From contig NZ_LQQA01000032.1 in the NCBI RefSeq assembly GCF_002101965.1, positions 62,001 to 126,000 of the forward strand: DNA of 64,000 nucleotides, given 5' to 3'. The notes under the pieces were generated by a model, which was not told the origin of the DNA, searched no databases, and worked only from the letters and a program-made list of their open reading frames with translations. Source of the DNA: Mycolicibacterium wolinskyi. GTDB lineage: Bacteria; Actinomycetota; Actinomycetes; Mycobacteriales; Mycobacteriaceae. The translations under genes were made by a program, and so were the position numbers. Below, one piece after another: positions 33,966 to 42,714 of the stretch (positions within the stretch are counted from its first letter, which is position 1; every line of letters begins with the position of its first letter).

Positions 33966-34882
33966 CCCGTGAACACCTCGTCGATGTCGACCGGCTTCGT
34001 GAGGATCCGCTGTGCCAGCGCGAAATCGATGAGCTGCTCGAGCATCGCGCGGTTGGCTTCGAGGCCATAGGGGAGCGGATCGGTGCCGGTGATCTCGAGC
34101 ACCCGGGCGTACATCCGGTCGGCGTCCGAGGTGATCTCACCGTCCCGCAGCCGCGTCACATACTGTTGTTTCGCCTCGGTGAACGCGTCGATCAAGGCCG
34201 GTGCCACATCCGGATACCGCTGCAGGACTTCGTCTTTCACCACGACCAGATGGTTGATCGGGTAGAAGGCATGGTCGCGCAAGGACTCGGCCGCGGCATC
34301 GTCGGGTTCGCTGATGAGGGGCGCTACGTCCGGATGGTCCACATCGACGCCGATCACGGCATCGAGTTCACCGCGGATGAGCATGTCGCGCAGGTGGGTT
34401 CCCGGAGGCGCCGGCACGACGTTGGCGGGCGGCACATAGGTCTCGACGTGCTCGTCGCCGGACAGCACCCACGTGACCCGGTCGAGGTCGACGCCGTACT
34501 GCGCGGCGAGGATTCCGCGCGCCCACACCCCGGTGGTCACCGTATAACCGCGGTTCACACCCACCCTCCGCCCCTCGAGGTCCTTGGGTTCGCGAATCGA
34601 CGAGCGGGTGTTGTACCGAATCGCGCCATGATGGAATCCGCGCACGAGGAATATCGGCAGTGCGGTGAAGGCCACCCCGTGTTCACGGGCGGTCAGGTAG
34701 GTGGTCAGCGCCATCTCGCTGACATCGAACTCGAGATTGCGCACCATCCGGCGGAACCCGTGGACCAGGACCGGGATTTCGGTGAACAGCAACGAGAATC
34801 CGGCCGGCGACACCGAACCGTTCTTGAGTGCTTCGTTTGCGCCCTGGGTGCGGGTGAGCGTGGTCAATACCGGTTCAGACAT
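33962..34882 (-). CDS. 4,5-dihydroxyphthalate decarboxylase-like / substrate-binding-fold protein (copy A)
   Basis: 306 residues with the periplasmic-binding-protein type II fold of the 4,5-dihydroxyphthalate decarboxylase (Pht5) group: NLEFDVSEMALTTYLTAREHG, FLVRGFHHGAIRYN, KDLEGRRVGVNRGYTVTTGVWARGIL, MLIRGELDAVIGV. There is no signal peptide, which favours a cytoplasmic enzyme over a transport-binding protein. It is a diverged paralogue of the protein at 37800. ATG 34882 is preceded by GGAAGTG. It is divergent from the alcohol dehydrogenase operon across the operator at 34926. Confidence 0.75.
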   Translation of the reverse strand: MSEPVLTTLTRTQGANEALKNGSVSPAGFSLLFTEIPVLVHGFRRMVRNLEFDVSEMALTTYLTAREHGVAFTALPIFLVRGFHHGAIRYNTRSSIREPKDLEGRRVGVNRGYTVTTGVWARGILAAQYGVDLDRVTWVLSGDEHVETYVPPANVVPAPPGTHLRDMLIRGELDAVIGVDVDHPDVAPLISEPDDAAAESLRDHAFYPINHLVVVKDEVLQRYPDVAPALIDAFTEAKQQYVTRLRDGEITSDADRMYARVLEITGTDPLPYGLEANRAMLEQLIDFALAQRILTKPVDIDEVFTG

Positions 34883-34925
34883 GTCACTTCCGTCTCTGGT
34901 GATCGCGAACACTGCGGTGGTACAT

Positions 34926-34944
34926 TGGCATGACCATAATGCCA
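34926..34944. promoter_or_regulatory. Island operator, copy 3 (TGGCAT-N7-ATGCCA, containing ATGACCAT)
   Basis: Lies in the 81-bp divergent gap between the decarboxylase-like gene and the dehydrogenase operon. TGGCATGACCATAATG aligns with TGGTAATACCATAATG of copy 2 at 13 of 16 positions. It also forms its own wider inverted repeat. It is weaker than copies 1, 2, 4 and 5. Confidence 0.5.
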
Positions 34945-34963
34945 TAGAGTCAAGAGGTGATAG

Positions 34964-36088
34964 ATGGTCGATCAGGTTCTGGCCGCCATACGAACCGCGC
35001 CGGGTACCACCGAATTACGCGAACTCGCCATGCCGGAGTTGTCTGACGATGCCGCCCTGCTGAAGGTCGAGGTGGCGGGCATCTGCGGCACCGACGTGAA
35101 GATGTATGCGAAGCCGCCGTTCGACGCCCCGGTGATCATGGGACACGAGAACGTGGGGACCATCGCGGTCGCCGGTGACAAGTTCAAGCAGTTGCACGGT
35201 GTCGCGGAGGGCGACCGCGTGTTCGTCGAGCACTATGTGGGCTGTTACAACTGCGAATGGTGCCGTATCGGCGAATACCGGCACTGCGAAGCGACCGACT
35301 GGCGCACCAACGTCGACGCTCGCCGCTACGGCTATACCTCCGCGGAGAATCCCGGCACACTCTGGGGCGGATTCTCCGAGTACATGTATCTGCCGTGGAA
35401 TGCGGTGCTGCACAAGGTTCCGCACGGCGTCAGCGCGGAGCTCGCCGGACTCGTGACGCCGTTGTCGAACGGGATCGAGTGGGCGTTGCTGGCCGCGGGC
35501 GTCGGATACGCCGACACGGTGCTGATCCAGGGACCCGGCCAGCAGGGGCTTTCGCAGGTCGTGGCATGCAAACAGGCCGGCGCATCGAAAATCCTCATCA
35601 GCGGCACGAGTCGGGACAAGGCCCGCCTTGACCTGGCCCGCGATCTCGGTGCCGACGACGTGATCGACGTCGAGCAGGGCAGCCCGCGCGAGCAGGTGAT
35701 GGACCTGACCGGCGGGCGCGGGGTCGACTTCGTGCTCGACTGCACGTCGCGGGCAGGCGTCGGCCCGGTCCTCCTCGGCATCGACGTCCTCAAGCGTCGC
35801 GAGGGCACGCTGCTGATCCAGGGCGAGCTCGCGGCATTCCCGGACTTCCCGATCAAGTTGCTCACCGAGAAGGCCATCACCATCAAGAGTGCCCGGGGCC
35901 ACAGCTATCGGGCGTGTGAACTGGCATTGCAGCAACTCGCGTCCGGCCGGTTCCCGCTCGAGCGTTTGTCCACTCACCGGTTCGGCCTGGACCAGGTCGA
36001 CTACGCGATCCGTGCGTTGGCGGGCGAGACCGACGAGCGCGACGTCATCCACATCTCGCTGATGCCGTGGCTGGGAAGGGAGTACTGA
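34964..36088 (+). CDS. Zinc-dependent medium-chain alcohol dehydrogenase
   Basis: A 374-residue MDR enzyme. Catalytic zinc ligands are Cys41 (GICGTDVKM) and His61-Glu62 (MGHENVG). The structural zinc site has four cysteines at 94, 97, 100 and 108 (GCYNCEWCRIGEYRHC). The NAD(P) region reads VLIQGPGQQGLSQVVACKQAG. It is first in a run of same-strand genes with the RraA-like, LigJ-like and decarboxylase-like proteins. Its substrate is probably an alcohol or cis-diol intermediate of the pathway. AGAGGTGATAG precedes ATG 34964. Confidence 0.88.
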   Translation: MVDQVLAAIRTAPGTTELRELAMPELSDDAALLKVEVAGICGTDVKMYAKPPFDAPVIMGHENVGTIAVAGDKFKQLHGVAEGDRVFVEHYVGCYNCEWCRIGEYRHCEATDWRTNVDARRYGYTSAENPGTLWGGFSEYMYLPWNAVLHKVPHGVSAELAGLVTPLSNGIEWALLAAGVGYADTVLIQGPGQQGLSQVVACKQAGASKILISGTSRDKARLDLARDLGADDVIDVEQGSPREQVMDLTGGRGVDFVLDCTSRAGVGPVLLGIDVLKRREGTLLIQGELAAFPDFPIKLLTEKAITIKSARGHSYRACELALQQLASGRFPLERLSTHRFGLDQVDYAIRALAGETDERDVIHISLMPWLGREY

Positions 36089-36090
36089 CC

Positions 36091-36783
36091 GTGTCGACCG
36101 TCATTCGGAATGTGCCCAAGGTCGAACCCGACGTCCGGGACGGCCTGGGGGAGTACGGCGTGGCCACGATCCATGAAGCGCAGGGCCGCACCGGGCTGGT
36201 CGCGCCGTATATGACGCCGATCTACGTCGGAGCCCGGGTCTGCGGAACCGCGGTGACGGTGAGTGTGCCGCCCGATGACAACTGGATGCTGCACGTCGCC
36301 GTCGAGCAGTGCGGCGATGGCGACGTGCTCGTGGTCGCACCCGAATCACCCTCGGAATACGGATATTTCGGCGAATTGCTGGCGACGAGTCTCGCCGCCC
36401 GCGGAGTACGCGGGTTGGTGATCGACGCGGGATGCCGTGACGTCGCCGAGCTCGCGGCGATGAAGTTCCCGGTGTGGTCCAAATGCGTATCGGCTCAAGG
36501 GACGGTCAAGAAACGGCTCGGCTCGGTCAACGTCGCGGTGACATGTGCCGGTGCTGCCGTCGAACCCGGCGATGTCGTGGTGGGTGATGACGACGGCGTC
36601 GTGATCGTGCCTCGTGGACAGGCGGCGTCGGTGTTGGCGGCAGCCAGGGCCAGGGAAGAAAAAGAGACCCGCTCGCGTGAGCGTTATCAGCGCGGCGAGC
36701 TGTTCCTCGACATGCACCACGGCATGCGCGGCGACCTGGAACGGCTCGGCCTGCGATACGTCGACTACGGAGACGGCGCGTGA
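36091..36783 (+). CDS. RraA-family aldolase (4-carboxy-4-hydroxy-2-oxoadipate aldolase-like)
   Basis: A 230-residue RraA-fold protein. VIDAGCRDVAEL contains R-D-x2-E; in this superfamily the extra acidic residue marks metal-dependent class II pyruvate aldolases (HMG/CHA aldolase, LigK/GalC) rather than RNase E inhibitors. It should split a 4-hydroxy-2-oxoacid into pyruvate plus an oxoacid such as oxaloacetate. GTG 36091 has AAGGGAG 8 bp upstream. The neighbouring oxalomesaconate-hydratase-like gene overlaps it by four bases and would supply exactly this substrate. Confidence 0.82.
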   Translation: MSTVIRNVPKVEPDVRDGLGEYGVATIHEAQGRTGLVAPYMTPIYVGARVCGTAVTVSVPPDDNWMLHVAVEQCGDGDVLVVAPESPSEYGYFGELLATSLAARGVRGLVIDAGCRDVAELAAMKFPVWSKCVSAQGTVKKRLGSVNVAVTCAGAAVEPGDVVVGDDDGVVIVPRGQAASVLAAARAREEKETRSRERYQRGELFLDMHHGMRGDLERLGLRYVDYGDGA

Positions 36784-37799
36784 TCATCGACATCCACGGC
36801 CACTACACCACTGCTCCGCCGCAGCAGCAGATGTTCCGGGATGCGCAGTTGGCGGCGCTGGCCGACGCCGGCCTGCCCGCACCGCGGCGGGTTCGGATCC
36901 ACGACGACGACATCCGCGAGAGCGTCGAGAACAACCAACTGCGCGTGCTGCGGGAACGTGGCGGCGATTTCATGCTGTTCTCGCCCAAGGCATCCGGGAT
37001 GGAACACCACATCGACGACCAGCCGACGGCGAATGCGTGGGCGAGTGCCTCCAACGATCTGGTGCACCGGGTCACCGAACTCTTCCCGGAGTCGTTCGCC
37101 GGGGTCGCGCAACTGCCGCAGACCCCTGGCGGCGACCTCGCACCCGTGATCGGAGAGCTGCGACGCTGTGTCGAGGATCTGGGTTTTGTCGGCTGCAATG
37201 TGAATCCGGACGCCGCTGCCGGATACTGGACGACGCCGCCGATGACCGACGAGTACTGGTATCCGCTCTACGAGGCGATGGCTGAGCTGGAAGTACCCGC
37301 GATGCTTCATGTCTCGACATCGTGCAACCCGAACTTCCACACGCTCGGCGCGCACTACCTGAATGCCGACACCAGCGTGTTCATGCAGTTCGTGCAGGGT
37401 GACCTGTTCGACCGGTTCCCGACGCTCAAGTTCGTCATACCGCACGGTGGCGGCGCGGTGCCCTACCACTGGGGCCGCTATCGGGGCCTGGCGATGCGAC
37501 AGGGCCGGCCCGACCCGGGCGAGCTGCTGCGCAACGTGTTCTTCGATACCTGCGTGTATCACCAGCCGGGAATCGACCTGCTCCACAAGGTGATTCCGGT
37601 CGACAACATCCTGTTCGCGTCGGAGATGCTCGGCGCCGTGCGGGGCGTTGATCCGCACACCGGTGTGGCATGGGACGACACGCTCGCCTACATCGACAAC
37701 CTCGACCTGCCCGTCGAGGACCGCCACGCGGTGGTCGAGGGCAACGCTCGCCGGGTGTACCCACGACTCGACCGGCGGCTGGCCGCCACGAAAGGTTGA
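36780..37799 (+). CDS. ligJ: 4-oxalomesaconate hydratase-like amidohydrolase (LigJ family)
   Basis: A 339-residue amidohydrolase-fold protein beginning MIIDIHGHYTTAP, the N-terminal His-x-His metal motif of LigJ. Further histidines at HVSTSCNPNFHT and VIPHGGGAVPYHWG sit at metal/substrate positions. LigJ hydrates 4-oxalomesaconate to 4-carboxy-4-hydroxy-2-oxoadipate in the protocatechuate 4,5-cleavage and gallate routes. Coupling to an RraA-type aldolase strongly supports that function. It starts with GTG overlapping the upstream stop. ACMSD-like decarboxylases share the fold and are the main alternative. Confidence 0.82.
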   Translation: MIIDIHGHYTTAPPQQQMFRDAQLAALADAGLPAPRRVRIHDDDIRESVENNQLRVLRERGGDFMLFSPKASGMEHHIDDQPTANAWASASNDLVHRVTELFPESFAGVAQLPQTPGGDLAPVIGELRRCVEDLGFVGCNVNPDAAAGYWTTPPMTDEYWYPLYEAMAELEVPAMLHVSTSCNPNFHTLGAHYLNADTSVFMQFVQGDLFDRFPTLKFVIPHGGGAVPYHWGRYRGLAMRQGRPDPGELLRNVFFDTCVYHQPGIDLLHKVIPVDNILFASEMLGAVRGVDPHTGVAWDDTLAYIDNLDLPVEDRHAVVEGNARRVYPRLDRRLAATKG

Positions 37800-38789
37800 A
37801 TGATGGCCCGTCTACCCCTGACGTTCGCCTGCGGCGACTACGACCGGACCAGAGCGCTCGAGGACGGCAGCGTGCGCGCCGACGGTATCGAGCTGACGTA
37901 TCTGCGTCTTCCGGTCGAGGAGACGTTCTTCCGGATGCTGCGACACCAGGAGTTCGACGTCGCCGAGATGTCGCTGTCGACCTATGTCGCGACACTGGAC
38001 CGCGATCCGAGACCATTCGTGGCGCTGCCCGTGTTCACCTCCCGGATGTTCCGGCACGGCGGTATCTACATCAACGCCGACGCGGGCATCTCAGCGCCAT
38101 CGGACTTGCGCGGCAAGCGGGTCGGGGCCCCGGAATTCCAACTCACCGCAGGCGTCTGGATCAGGGGGATCCTGGCCGAACATCATGGTGTGCCGATAGA
38201 TTCGGTGACCTACTACACCGGTGGCCAGGAGTCACCGGGCCGTGTCGAGAAGGGCAAGGTCGACACGGGCCTCGACATCCGCCCCATACCGGCGGGCGCC
38301 ACGCTGGCGCAGATGCTGGCCGGCGGCGAGATCGACGCCTTGCACACGCCGCGGGTGCCCAGCCCGTTCCGGGACCGCGATCCGCGCGTCAAGCGGTTGT
38401 TCGCCGACGTGGTGGCCGCCGAGAAGGAGTACTTCGCGGCCACCGGAATCTTCCCGATCATGCATGTCGTCGTGATTCGGCGGGACGTCTACGAACGGCA
38501 TCGCTGGGTGGCGCAGTCGCTGTACAAGGCGTTTCTGGCCGCTCGTGACGACGCATACGGCCGCATCTACGACTCGTCGGCTCTGCGATTCATGGAGCCG
38601 TGGTTGATCCAGCATCTCGAAGACGCACGCCGGCTCCTCGGACCCGACTACTGGTCCTACGGGCTGGCGGACAACGAGAAGACCCTCTACGTGTTCCTGC
38701 GCTATCACCACGATCAGGGGCTGTCCCGAACGCGCTATGCCCCCGTCGATCTGTTCGCACCGGAGACATCGGAAGCGTTCGTCATCTGA
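37800..38789 (+). CDS. 4,5-dihydroxyphthalate decarboxylase-like protein (copy B)
   Basis: 329 residues, closer than copy A to Pht5-type 4,5-dihydroxyphthalate decarboxylases: LTFACGDYDRTRALEDGSVR, FRMLRHQEFDVAEMSLSTYV, FVALPVFTSRMFRHGGIYI, GKRVGAPEFQLTAGVWIRG. Members have a type II binding-protein fold but act as cytoplasmic enzymes that remove CO2 from dihydroxyphthalate to give protocatechuate. No signal peptide is present. The start directly abuts the LigJ-like stop; a second ATG follows at once at 37803. The true substrate may be another aromatic dicarboxylate. Confidence 0.8.
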   Translation: MMARLPLTFACGDYDRTRALEDGSVRADGIELTYLRLPVEETFFRMLRHQEFDVAEMSLSTYVATLDRDPRPFVALPVFTSRMFRHGGIYINADAGISAPSDLRGKRVGAPEFQLTAGVWIRGILAEHHGVPIDSVTYYTGGQESPGRVEKGKVDTGLDIRPIPAGATLAQMLAGGEIDALHTPRVPSPFRDRDPRVKRLFADVVAAEKEYFAATGIFPIMHVVVIRRDVYERHRWVAQSLYKAFLAARDDAYGRIYDSSALRFMEPWLIQHLEDARRLLGPDYWSYGLADNEKTLYVFLRYHHDQGLSRTRYAPVDLFAPETSEAFVI

Positions 38790-38800
38790 GAAGTGAGGGG

Positions 38801-38845
38801 CTTCACAACCGGTTGTCAGCATGATAGAAATCACACTAATGGTCT
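38801..38845 (+). promoter_or_regulatory. Promoter/leader element of the first binding-protein gene
   Basis: CTTCACA, then CATGATAGAAATCACAC (38819-38835), then AATGGTCT. The same blocks in the same order occur before the second binding-protein gene (43972-44018), with 16 of 17 bases identical in the central block. AATGGT here lacks a matching ACCATT at 3-bp spacing. The conservation suggests a duplicated promoter plus activator site. Confidence 0.5.
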
Positions 38846-38891
38846 GAGTGTCAGTCCATTGACTTCATCCCCAGCCCCGAGGAGTGAGCCC

Positions 38892-39995
38892 GTGAAGAAG
38901 CAACTGGCCGGCTGCCTGCTAGCGGCCGTGACGTTGGCGGTCGCGGCCTGCGGCGGAAGCCCGACGGCGAGCAACGGCGCCTCGTCCGCGCCGGAAGCGA
39001 CAGCAGCTCAACAGGTCTACGACCAGATCAACGGCCTGTCCGGCGACGAGCGGAGTCAGACCCTGCTCGAACTCGCCAAGAAGGACGGCCAGCTCTCGCT
39101 GTATACGTCCAACACCGACATGGACGACGTCGTCAAGGCATTCGAGGACAAGTACGGGTTGCATGTCGAGACCTATCGGGCCAACTCCGAGACCGTCCTG
39201 CAGCGTGTGCTGCAGGAGTCGAGTGCGCAGTACCAGGGCGCCGACATCGTCGAGACGAACGCGGGCGAACTCAATGCGATGGGCGAGCAGCAACTGCTCT
39301 ACCCCTACCGGGGCGAGTTGCGCGAGAAGGTGCGGCCGGAAGGGCGCAAGGACGGTTGGACCGCCGACCGATTCAACGCCTTCGTGATCGGCTGGAACAC
39401 CAACGGGGTGCCAGCCGGCACCGAGCCCAAGTCGCTGATGGAACTGGCTGGGCCGCAATGGAAAGGGCGCGTCGGACTGGAGATCGGCGACTACGACTGG
39501 TTCGCCGCGATGTACCAGTACTACCAGTCGCAAGGCATGTCCGACGCCGACATCACGAACTTCTTCCATCAGCTGGCGGGCAATTCGAAGATCTCCAAGG
39601 GCCACACCGTGATGGGTGAGCTTCTGGCCGCAGGCCAGTTCGATGTCGCGGCGTCGGTCTACTCGCACACGGTCGACAACGCGGCCGCGAAGGGGGCCTC
39701 CGTCGCGTGGAAGACGAACGGCAAGCCGGTCGAACCGGTTGTCCTGCGGCCCAACGGCGCCGGACTGTTGAAGTCCGCCAAGCACCCCGCCGCCGCGATG
39801 CTGTTCCTCGACTTTCTGCTCACCGACGGTCAACAGGCCATCGCGGGTGCCAACCGGATCGGCGCGATCCCGACGGCCGACGACCCGCTGGCCGGGGTCT
39901 CGACGGTCGTCGTCCCCGAGCAGGAACTGCTCGACAACCCGCGCAAATGGAGCGACGCCTACAAGGCAGTGACCGATGCCGGCGGGCAGGCCTGA
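38892..39995 (+). CDS. ABC importer substrate-binding lipoprotein 1 (family 1 solute-binding)
   Basis: A 367-residue lipoprotein with a signal peptide and lipobox VAAC followed by GGSPTASN. The mature part is a type II binding protein of the ferric/thiamine/polyamine-like group (GQLSLYTSNTDMDDVVKAFEDKYG, GADIVETNAGEL, AFVIGWNTNGVP, ISKGHTVMGELLAAGQFDVA). It starts with GTG 38892 after GAGGAGTGAG. It is a paralogue of the protein at 44093, and both should deliver to the single permease/ATPase pair. A ferric chelate or an aromatic acid are both possible ligands. Confidence 0.88.
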   Translation: MKKQLAGCLLAAVTLAVAACGGSPTASNGASSAPEATAAQQVYDQINGLSGDERSQTLLELAKKDGQLSLYTSNTDMDDVVKAFEDKYGLHVETYRANSETVLQRVLQESSAQYQGADIVETNAGELNAMGEQQLLYPYRGELREKVRPEGRKDGWTADRFNAFVIGWNTNGVPAGTEPKSLMELAGPQWKGRVGLEIGDYDWFAAMYQYYQSQGMSDADITNFFHQLAGNSKISKGHTVMGELLAAGQFDVAASVYSHTVDNAAAKGASVAWKTNGKPVEPVVLRPNGAGLLKSAKHPAAAMLFLDFLLTDGQQAIAGANRIGAIPTADDPLAGVSTVVVPEQELLDNPRKWSDAYKAVTDAGGQA

Positions 39996-40037
39996 CCGCG
40001 CCGTAATCGATTCGACCGCAATTCAGGAAAGGACAAC

Positions 40038-41105
40038 ATGGCCTCGCGTACGACCACCAAGGTGACGCACTACCACGTGCAGAAGAAACGGCGTGCCGAT
40101 TTCATCGAAGAATGGCGCGGCTACCAGAAGACCGTCGTCGCGCTCGAGGACGTGACGATGGCGCAGACCGCACGCGGCACCCGGGTCGGCGTGTACGTCG
40201 GCGCCGACGGAGACCGGCCGACCCGCTCGATGGACGCACTGGCGCACGAGATCGACCCGGGCGTCGTGTCAACGATCCACCGGCATTCGTGGGACGCGAT
40301 GGTGCTGGTCGTGGCCGGACAGGGCTGGACCGAGATCGACGGCGAGCGAATCGATTGGGGGCCGGGCGATTCCATCCACATCCCGGCCTGGGCCTGGCAC
40401 CGGTCTGGTAACGACGGCGATGGCACGGCGCGGTATCTCACGTTCTCCAGCGAGCCGTTGCTGGAGACCATGGGCATGTCGATGATCGAAGACGCCGGGC
40501 ACACGCCGGTGAGCGAGTTGCCGGGCAGGCCCGACTTCTCGGCCGCCGTCACCGGCGACGATCCCTACGCGCGCCGCGTGCGCCGGTTGGCCGCCGATCA
40601 ACATGCCCGACGGTCGGGACGGTTGCACACGAGCTGGGACGAACTCGAACTGCTGCCGACGCCGCGCGGCACGCGCACGACGTTCCTCCTCGATCGGGCA
40701 ATCGGGTACCAGGCATCCGGGATATCGATGGCGATGTTCGAAATAGGTCCTGGCCGTGGACAATCGATGCACCGGCACGCCGGTGAGGCATGGCTGTACG
40801 TTCTCGAGGGGTCGGGTCACAGTTATCTGGGTACCGAGCCAGAGGGCGGTACGAATTATCCGTGGAAGAAGGGCGCCCTCATCGTCGTCGACCATTTCTT
40901 GTGGCACCAGCATTTCAACGACGACCCTCAGAACACCGCCAAGGTCGTCCGCATCCATATGTTCGACAGCCTGCTCGACACCATGCGGGTCCTGATGGAT
41001 CCGATGGTGCTGTTCGAGGAGCCGCCGGAGCACATCCGCGATGCGCAGGCCGGTGATCCCACGACGGTCGACTGGCCAGAGGTCACCAGGCCGACATGGC
41101 CGTGA
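40038..41105 (+). CDS. Two-domain cupin protein (bicupin 1)
   Basis: 355 residues with two cupin folds. In the first, His81-x-His83 and His121 are visible (TIHRHSWDAMV, WAWHRSG), with Asp86 near the usual Glu position. The second keeps a full set, His245-x-His247-x2-Glu250 (SMHRHAGEAWLYVLEG) and a WHQHFND motif at 289-295. The layout recalls gentisate 1,2-dioxygenase-like bicupins, so an iron-dependent ring-opening or related oxygenase role is possible but unproven. The last 10 bases overlap the downstream AAA+ ATPase gene, implying translational coupling. Confidence 0.8.
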   Translation: MASRTTTKVTHYHVQKKRRADFIEEWRGYQKTVVALEDVTMAQTARGTRVGVYVGADGDRPTRSMDALAHEIDPGVVSTIHRHSWDAMVLVVAGQGWTEIDGERIDWGPGDSIHIPAWAWHRSGNDGDGTARYLTFSSEPLLETMGMSMIEDAGHTPVSELPGRPDFSAAVTGDDPYARRVRRLAADQHARRSGRLHTSWDELELLPTPRGTRTTFLLDRAIGYQASGISMAMFEIGPGRGQSMHRHAGEAWLYVLEGSGHSYLGTEPEGGTNYPWKKGALIVVDHFLWHQHFNDDPQNTAKVVRIHMFDSLLDTMRVLMDPMVLFEEPPEHIRDAQAGDPTTVDWPEVTRPTWP

Positions 41106-42016
41106 CGCCGGCTGCGTTGCCGCCCGGAGTGCTGTCCGTCCACGCGCTACCGGCGGACCACCACGACGGTCCGTGGGACCACATCATCACGGCCGACGGC
41201 GTCAAGGACCGGTTGCTCAACCATGCTCTGCTGACGCTGTTGCACGGCCCGGCGCTGGGAACCCTCGCCGGGCTGCCACACGGTCTGATCATCCTCGCGG
41301 GCCCGCCGGGCACCGGCAAGACCACGCTGGCTCGCGGGCTCGCCCAGACGGCAGCGCGCGCGGTGGCTGGGCGGGGTGCGACCACCTATGTCGAGATCGA
41401 CCCGCATGCGTTTCCGTCGGAGTTGCTGGGGGAGAGCCAGCGCAACATAACGACGTTGATGACCGGCACGATCCCGGAGCTGGCCGCTCGGCGCCCGCAC
41501 ACCATCGTGCTCGTCGACGAGGTGGAGAGCTTCGCGGTGCGCCGCTCCGCCGCCTCGTTCGGTTCCAATCCCGTTGACGTGCACCGAGCGACCGACGCGT
41601 TGCTGGCCGGTATCGACGCAGTGGCGGCCGACCTGCCGAGGGTGTTGTTCGTGGCGACGACGAACTTCACCGAAGCGGTCGATGAGGCGTTCCTGTCGCG
41701 GGCAGACCTGGTGCTGGAGCTGTCGCTGCCGGACACCGCCACGATCGCCGCGATCATCCGGCACAGTTTGCTCGAGCTGGCCGTACTGTGGCCCGGCATC
41801 GCGCCGTTGACCGGTGACGACGGATTACATGCCCGGCTCGCCGATGTCTGGGCGGGCCTCGACGGGCGACGCGTGCGCAAGCTCGTGCTGTCCGCGCTCA
41901 CCCTGCGTCGTGAGGTGGTCCGTGATCCGAACACACTGACCGCCGATGACCTGCTGGCCGCCGTCAACGTGGTCACGCCGGATCCGGCTTCACTTCGGGA
42001 GCTCGAATTGCGATGA
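41096..42016 (+). CDS. Pch2/TRIP13-like AAA+ ATPase
   Basis: A 306-residue single AAA+ module. Walker A is GPPGTGKT at 69-76, then YVEIDPHAFPSELLGESQRN, Walker B VLVDEVES at 138-145, sensor-1 region VATTN at 186-190, and DEAFLSRADLVLEL. The order resembles TRIP13/Pch2, which has LIDEVESL and AF(V/L)xRADI at the same places, rather than MoxR- or Cdc48-type ATPases. TRIP13 relatives remodel HORMA proteins, yet no HORMA-like gene was recognised here. The gene overlaps bicupin 1 by 10 bp and the next gene by 4 bp. A chaperone role for the cupin is inferred. Confidence 0.78.
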   Translation: MAVTPAALPPGVLSVHALPADHHDGPWDHIITADGVKDRLLNHALLTLLHGPALGTLAGLPHGLIILAGPPGTGKTTLARGLAQTAARAVAGRGATTYVEIDPHAFPSELLGESQRNITTLMTGTIPELAARRPHTIVLVDEVESFAVRRSAASFGSNPVDVHRATDALLAGIDAVAADLPRVLFVATTNFTEAVDEAFLSRADLVLELSLPDTATIAAIIRHSLLELAVLWPGIAPLTGDDGLHARLADVWAGLDGRRVRKLVLSALTLRREVVRDPNTLTADDLLAAVNVVTPDPASLRELELR

Positions 42017-42633
42017 TTCACTACGATTTCCGCAGCACCGGCCTGGTCGTGTTCGACATGCTCGAGGCTTATCGAGAGCCGATCGAGGCGGCCGGCTCGC
42101 TGGGCCCCACCACGAGACTGATCGGGGCGTGCCGGAGTGTCGGTGTTCCCATCTTCTACGCGCGGGCCGACCATCGCGGTGACGGTGCGGATTTCGCGCG
42201 GACGATAGCCGACACCGACAGTCACTTCCGGCCATGGGGAGCCGACAATCCGTACCGGACCTTACCGCCGTACGGTTCGGGGGATCCCGAGCTGGCGGTC
42301 TTGTCCGAGATCGCGCCACGTCCTGGGGATTACGACATTCCGAAACACCGTTGGTCTGCGTTTCACGGCACGCATCTGGAGTTGTCGTTGCGCAGCCGAG
42401 ACATCGACACCATCCTGTTGGTCGGCGGTTCGGTGCATGTCGGGATCGCCTCGACCGTCTACGGTGCGCGTGACATGGACTTCCAGATCACCGTCATTCC
42501 CGAGTGCTGTCACGGTTTCGCCGAGCAGCGGGCGTTCTTCATGGAGAAGGTGTTCCCGCGGATGTGCAACGTCCGCGCGGTGGACGAGGTCATCGCCGGG
42601 CTGACGCCGAGGTTCGCGGCGATCCGGAGGTGA
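42013..42633 (+). CDS. Isochorismatase-fold hydrolase
   Basis: 206 residues with the isochorismatase-like fold: LVVFDMLEAYREP with Asp15 and PKHRWSAFHGT with Lys111. At the place where cysteine hydrolases carry the nucleophilic Cys, this protein has Gly144 in GGSVHVGIAST, like true isochorismatases (EntB/PhzD type). A vinyl-ether or C-C hydrolase reaction rather than amide hydrolysis is therefore more likely. It is translationally coupled to the AAA+ gene (ATGA overlap). The substrate is unknown. Confidence 0.78.
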   Translation: MIHYDFRSTGLVVFDMLEAYREPIEAAGSLGPTTRLIGACRSVGVPIFYARADHRGDGADFARTIADTDSHFRPWGADNPYRTLPPYGSGDPELAVLSEIAPRPGDYDIPKHRWSAFHGTHLELSLRSRDIDTILLVGGSVHVGIASTVYGARDMDFQITVIPECCHGFAEQRAFFMEKVFPRMCNVRAVDEVIAGLTPRFAAIRR

Positions 42634-42672
42634 CGGCCATGGACAAGCGTTGTGACGTGTCTTACCATGGCT

Positions 42673-42687
42673 AATGGTAAAACCATT
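42673..42687. promoter_or_regulatory. Island operator, copy 4 (AATGGT-AAA-ACCATT)
   Basis: A perfect 6-3-6 inverted repeat, 27 bp upstream of the bicupin 2 start; the best match to the island motif. It shows that bicupin 2 has its own promoter even though it follows the isochorismatase-like gene by only about 80 bp. Confidence 0.8.
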
Positions 42688-42714
42688 GTACAAAAGATGA
42701 TCCAAGGAGAAGGT

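Noticed and set aside
41096..42016. CBASS-type defence system suggested by the TRIP13-like ATPase
   Set aside because: No cyclic-nucleotide synthase, HORMA protein or effector nuclease was recognised within 15 kb; all neighbours are metabolic.
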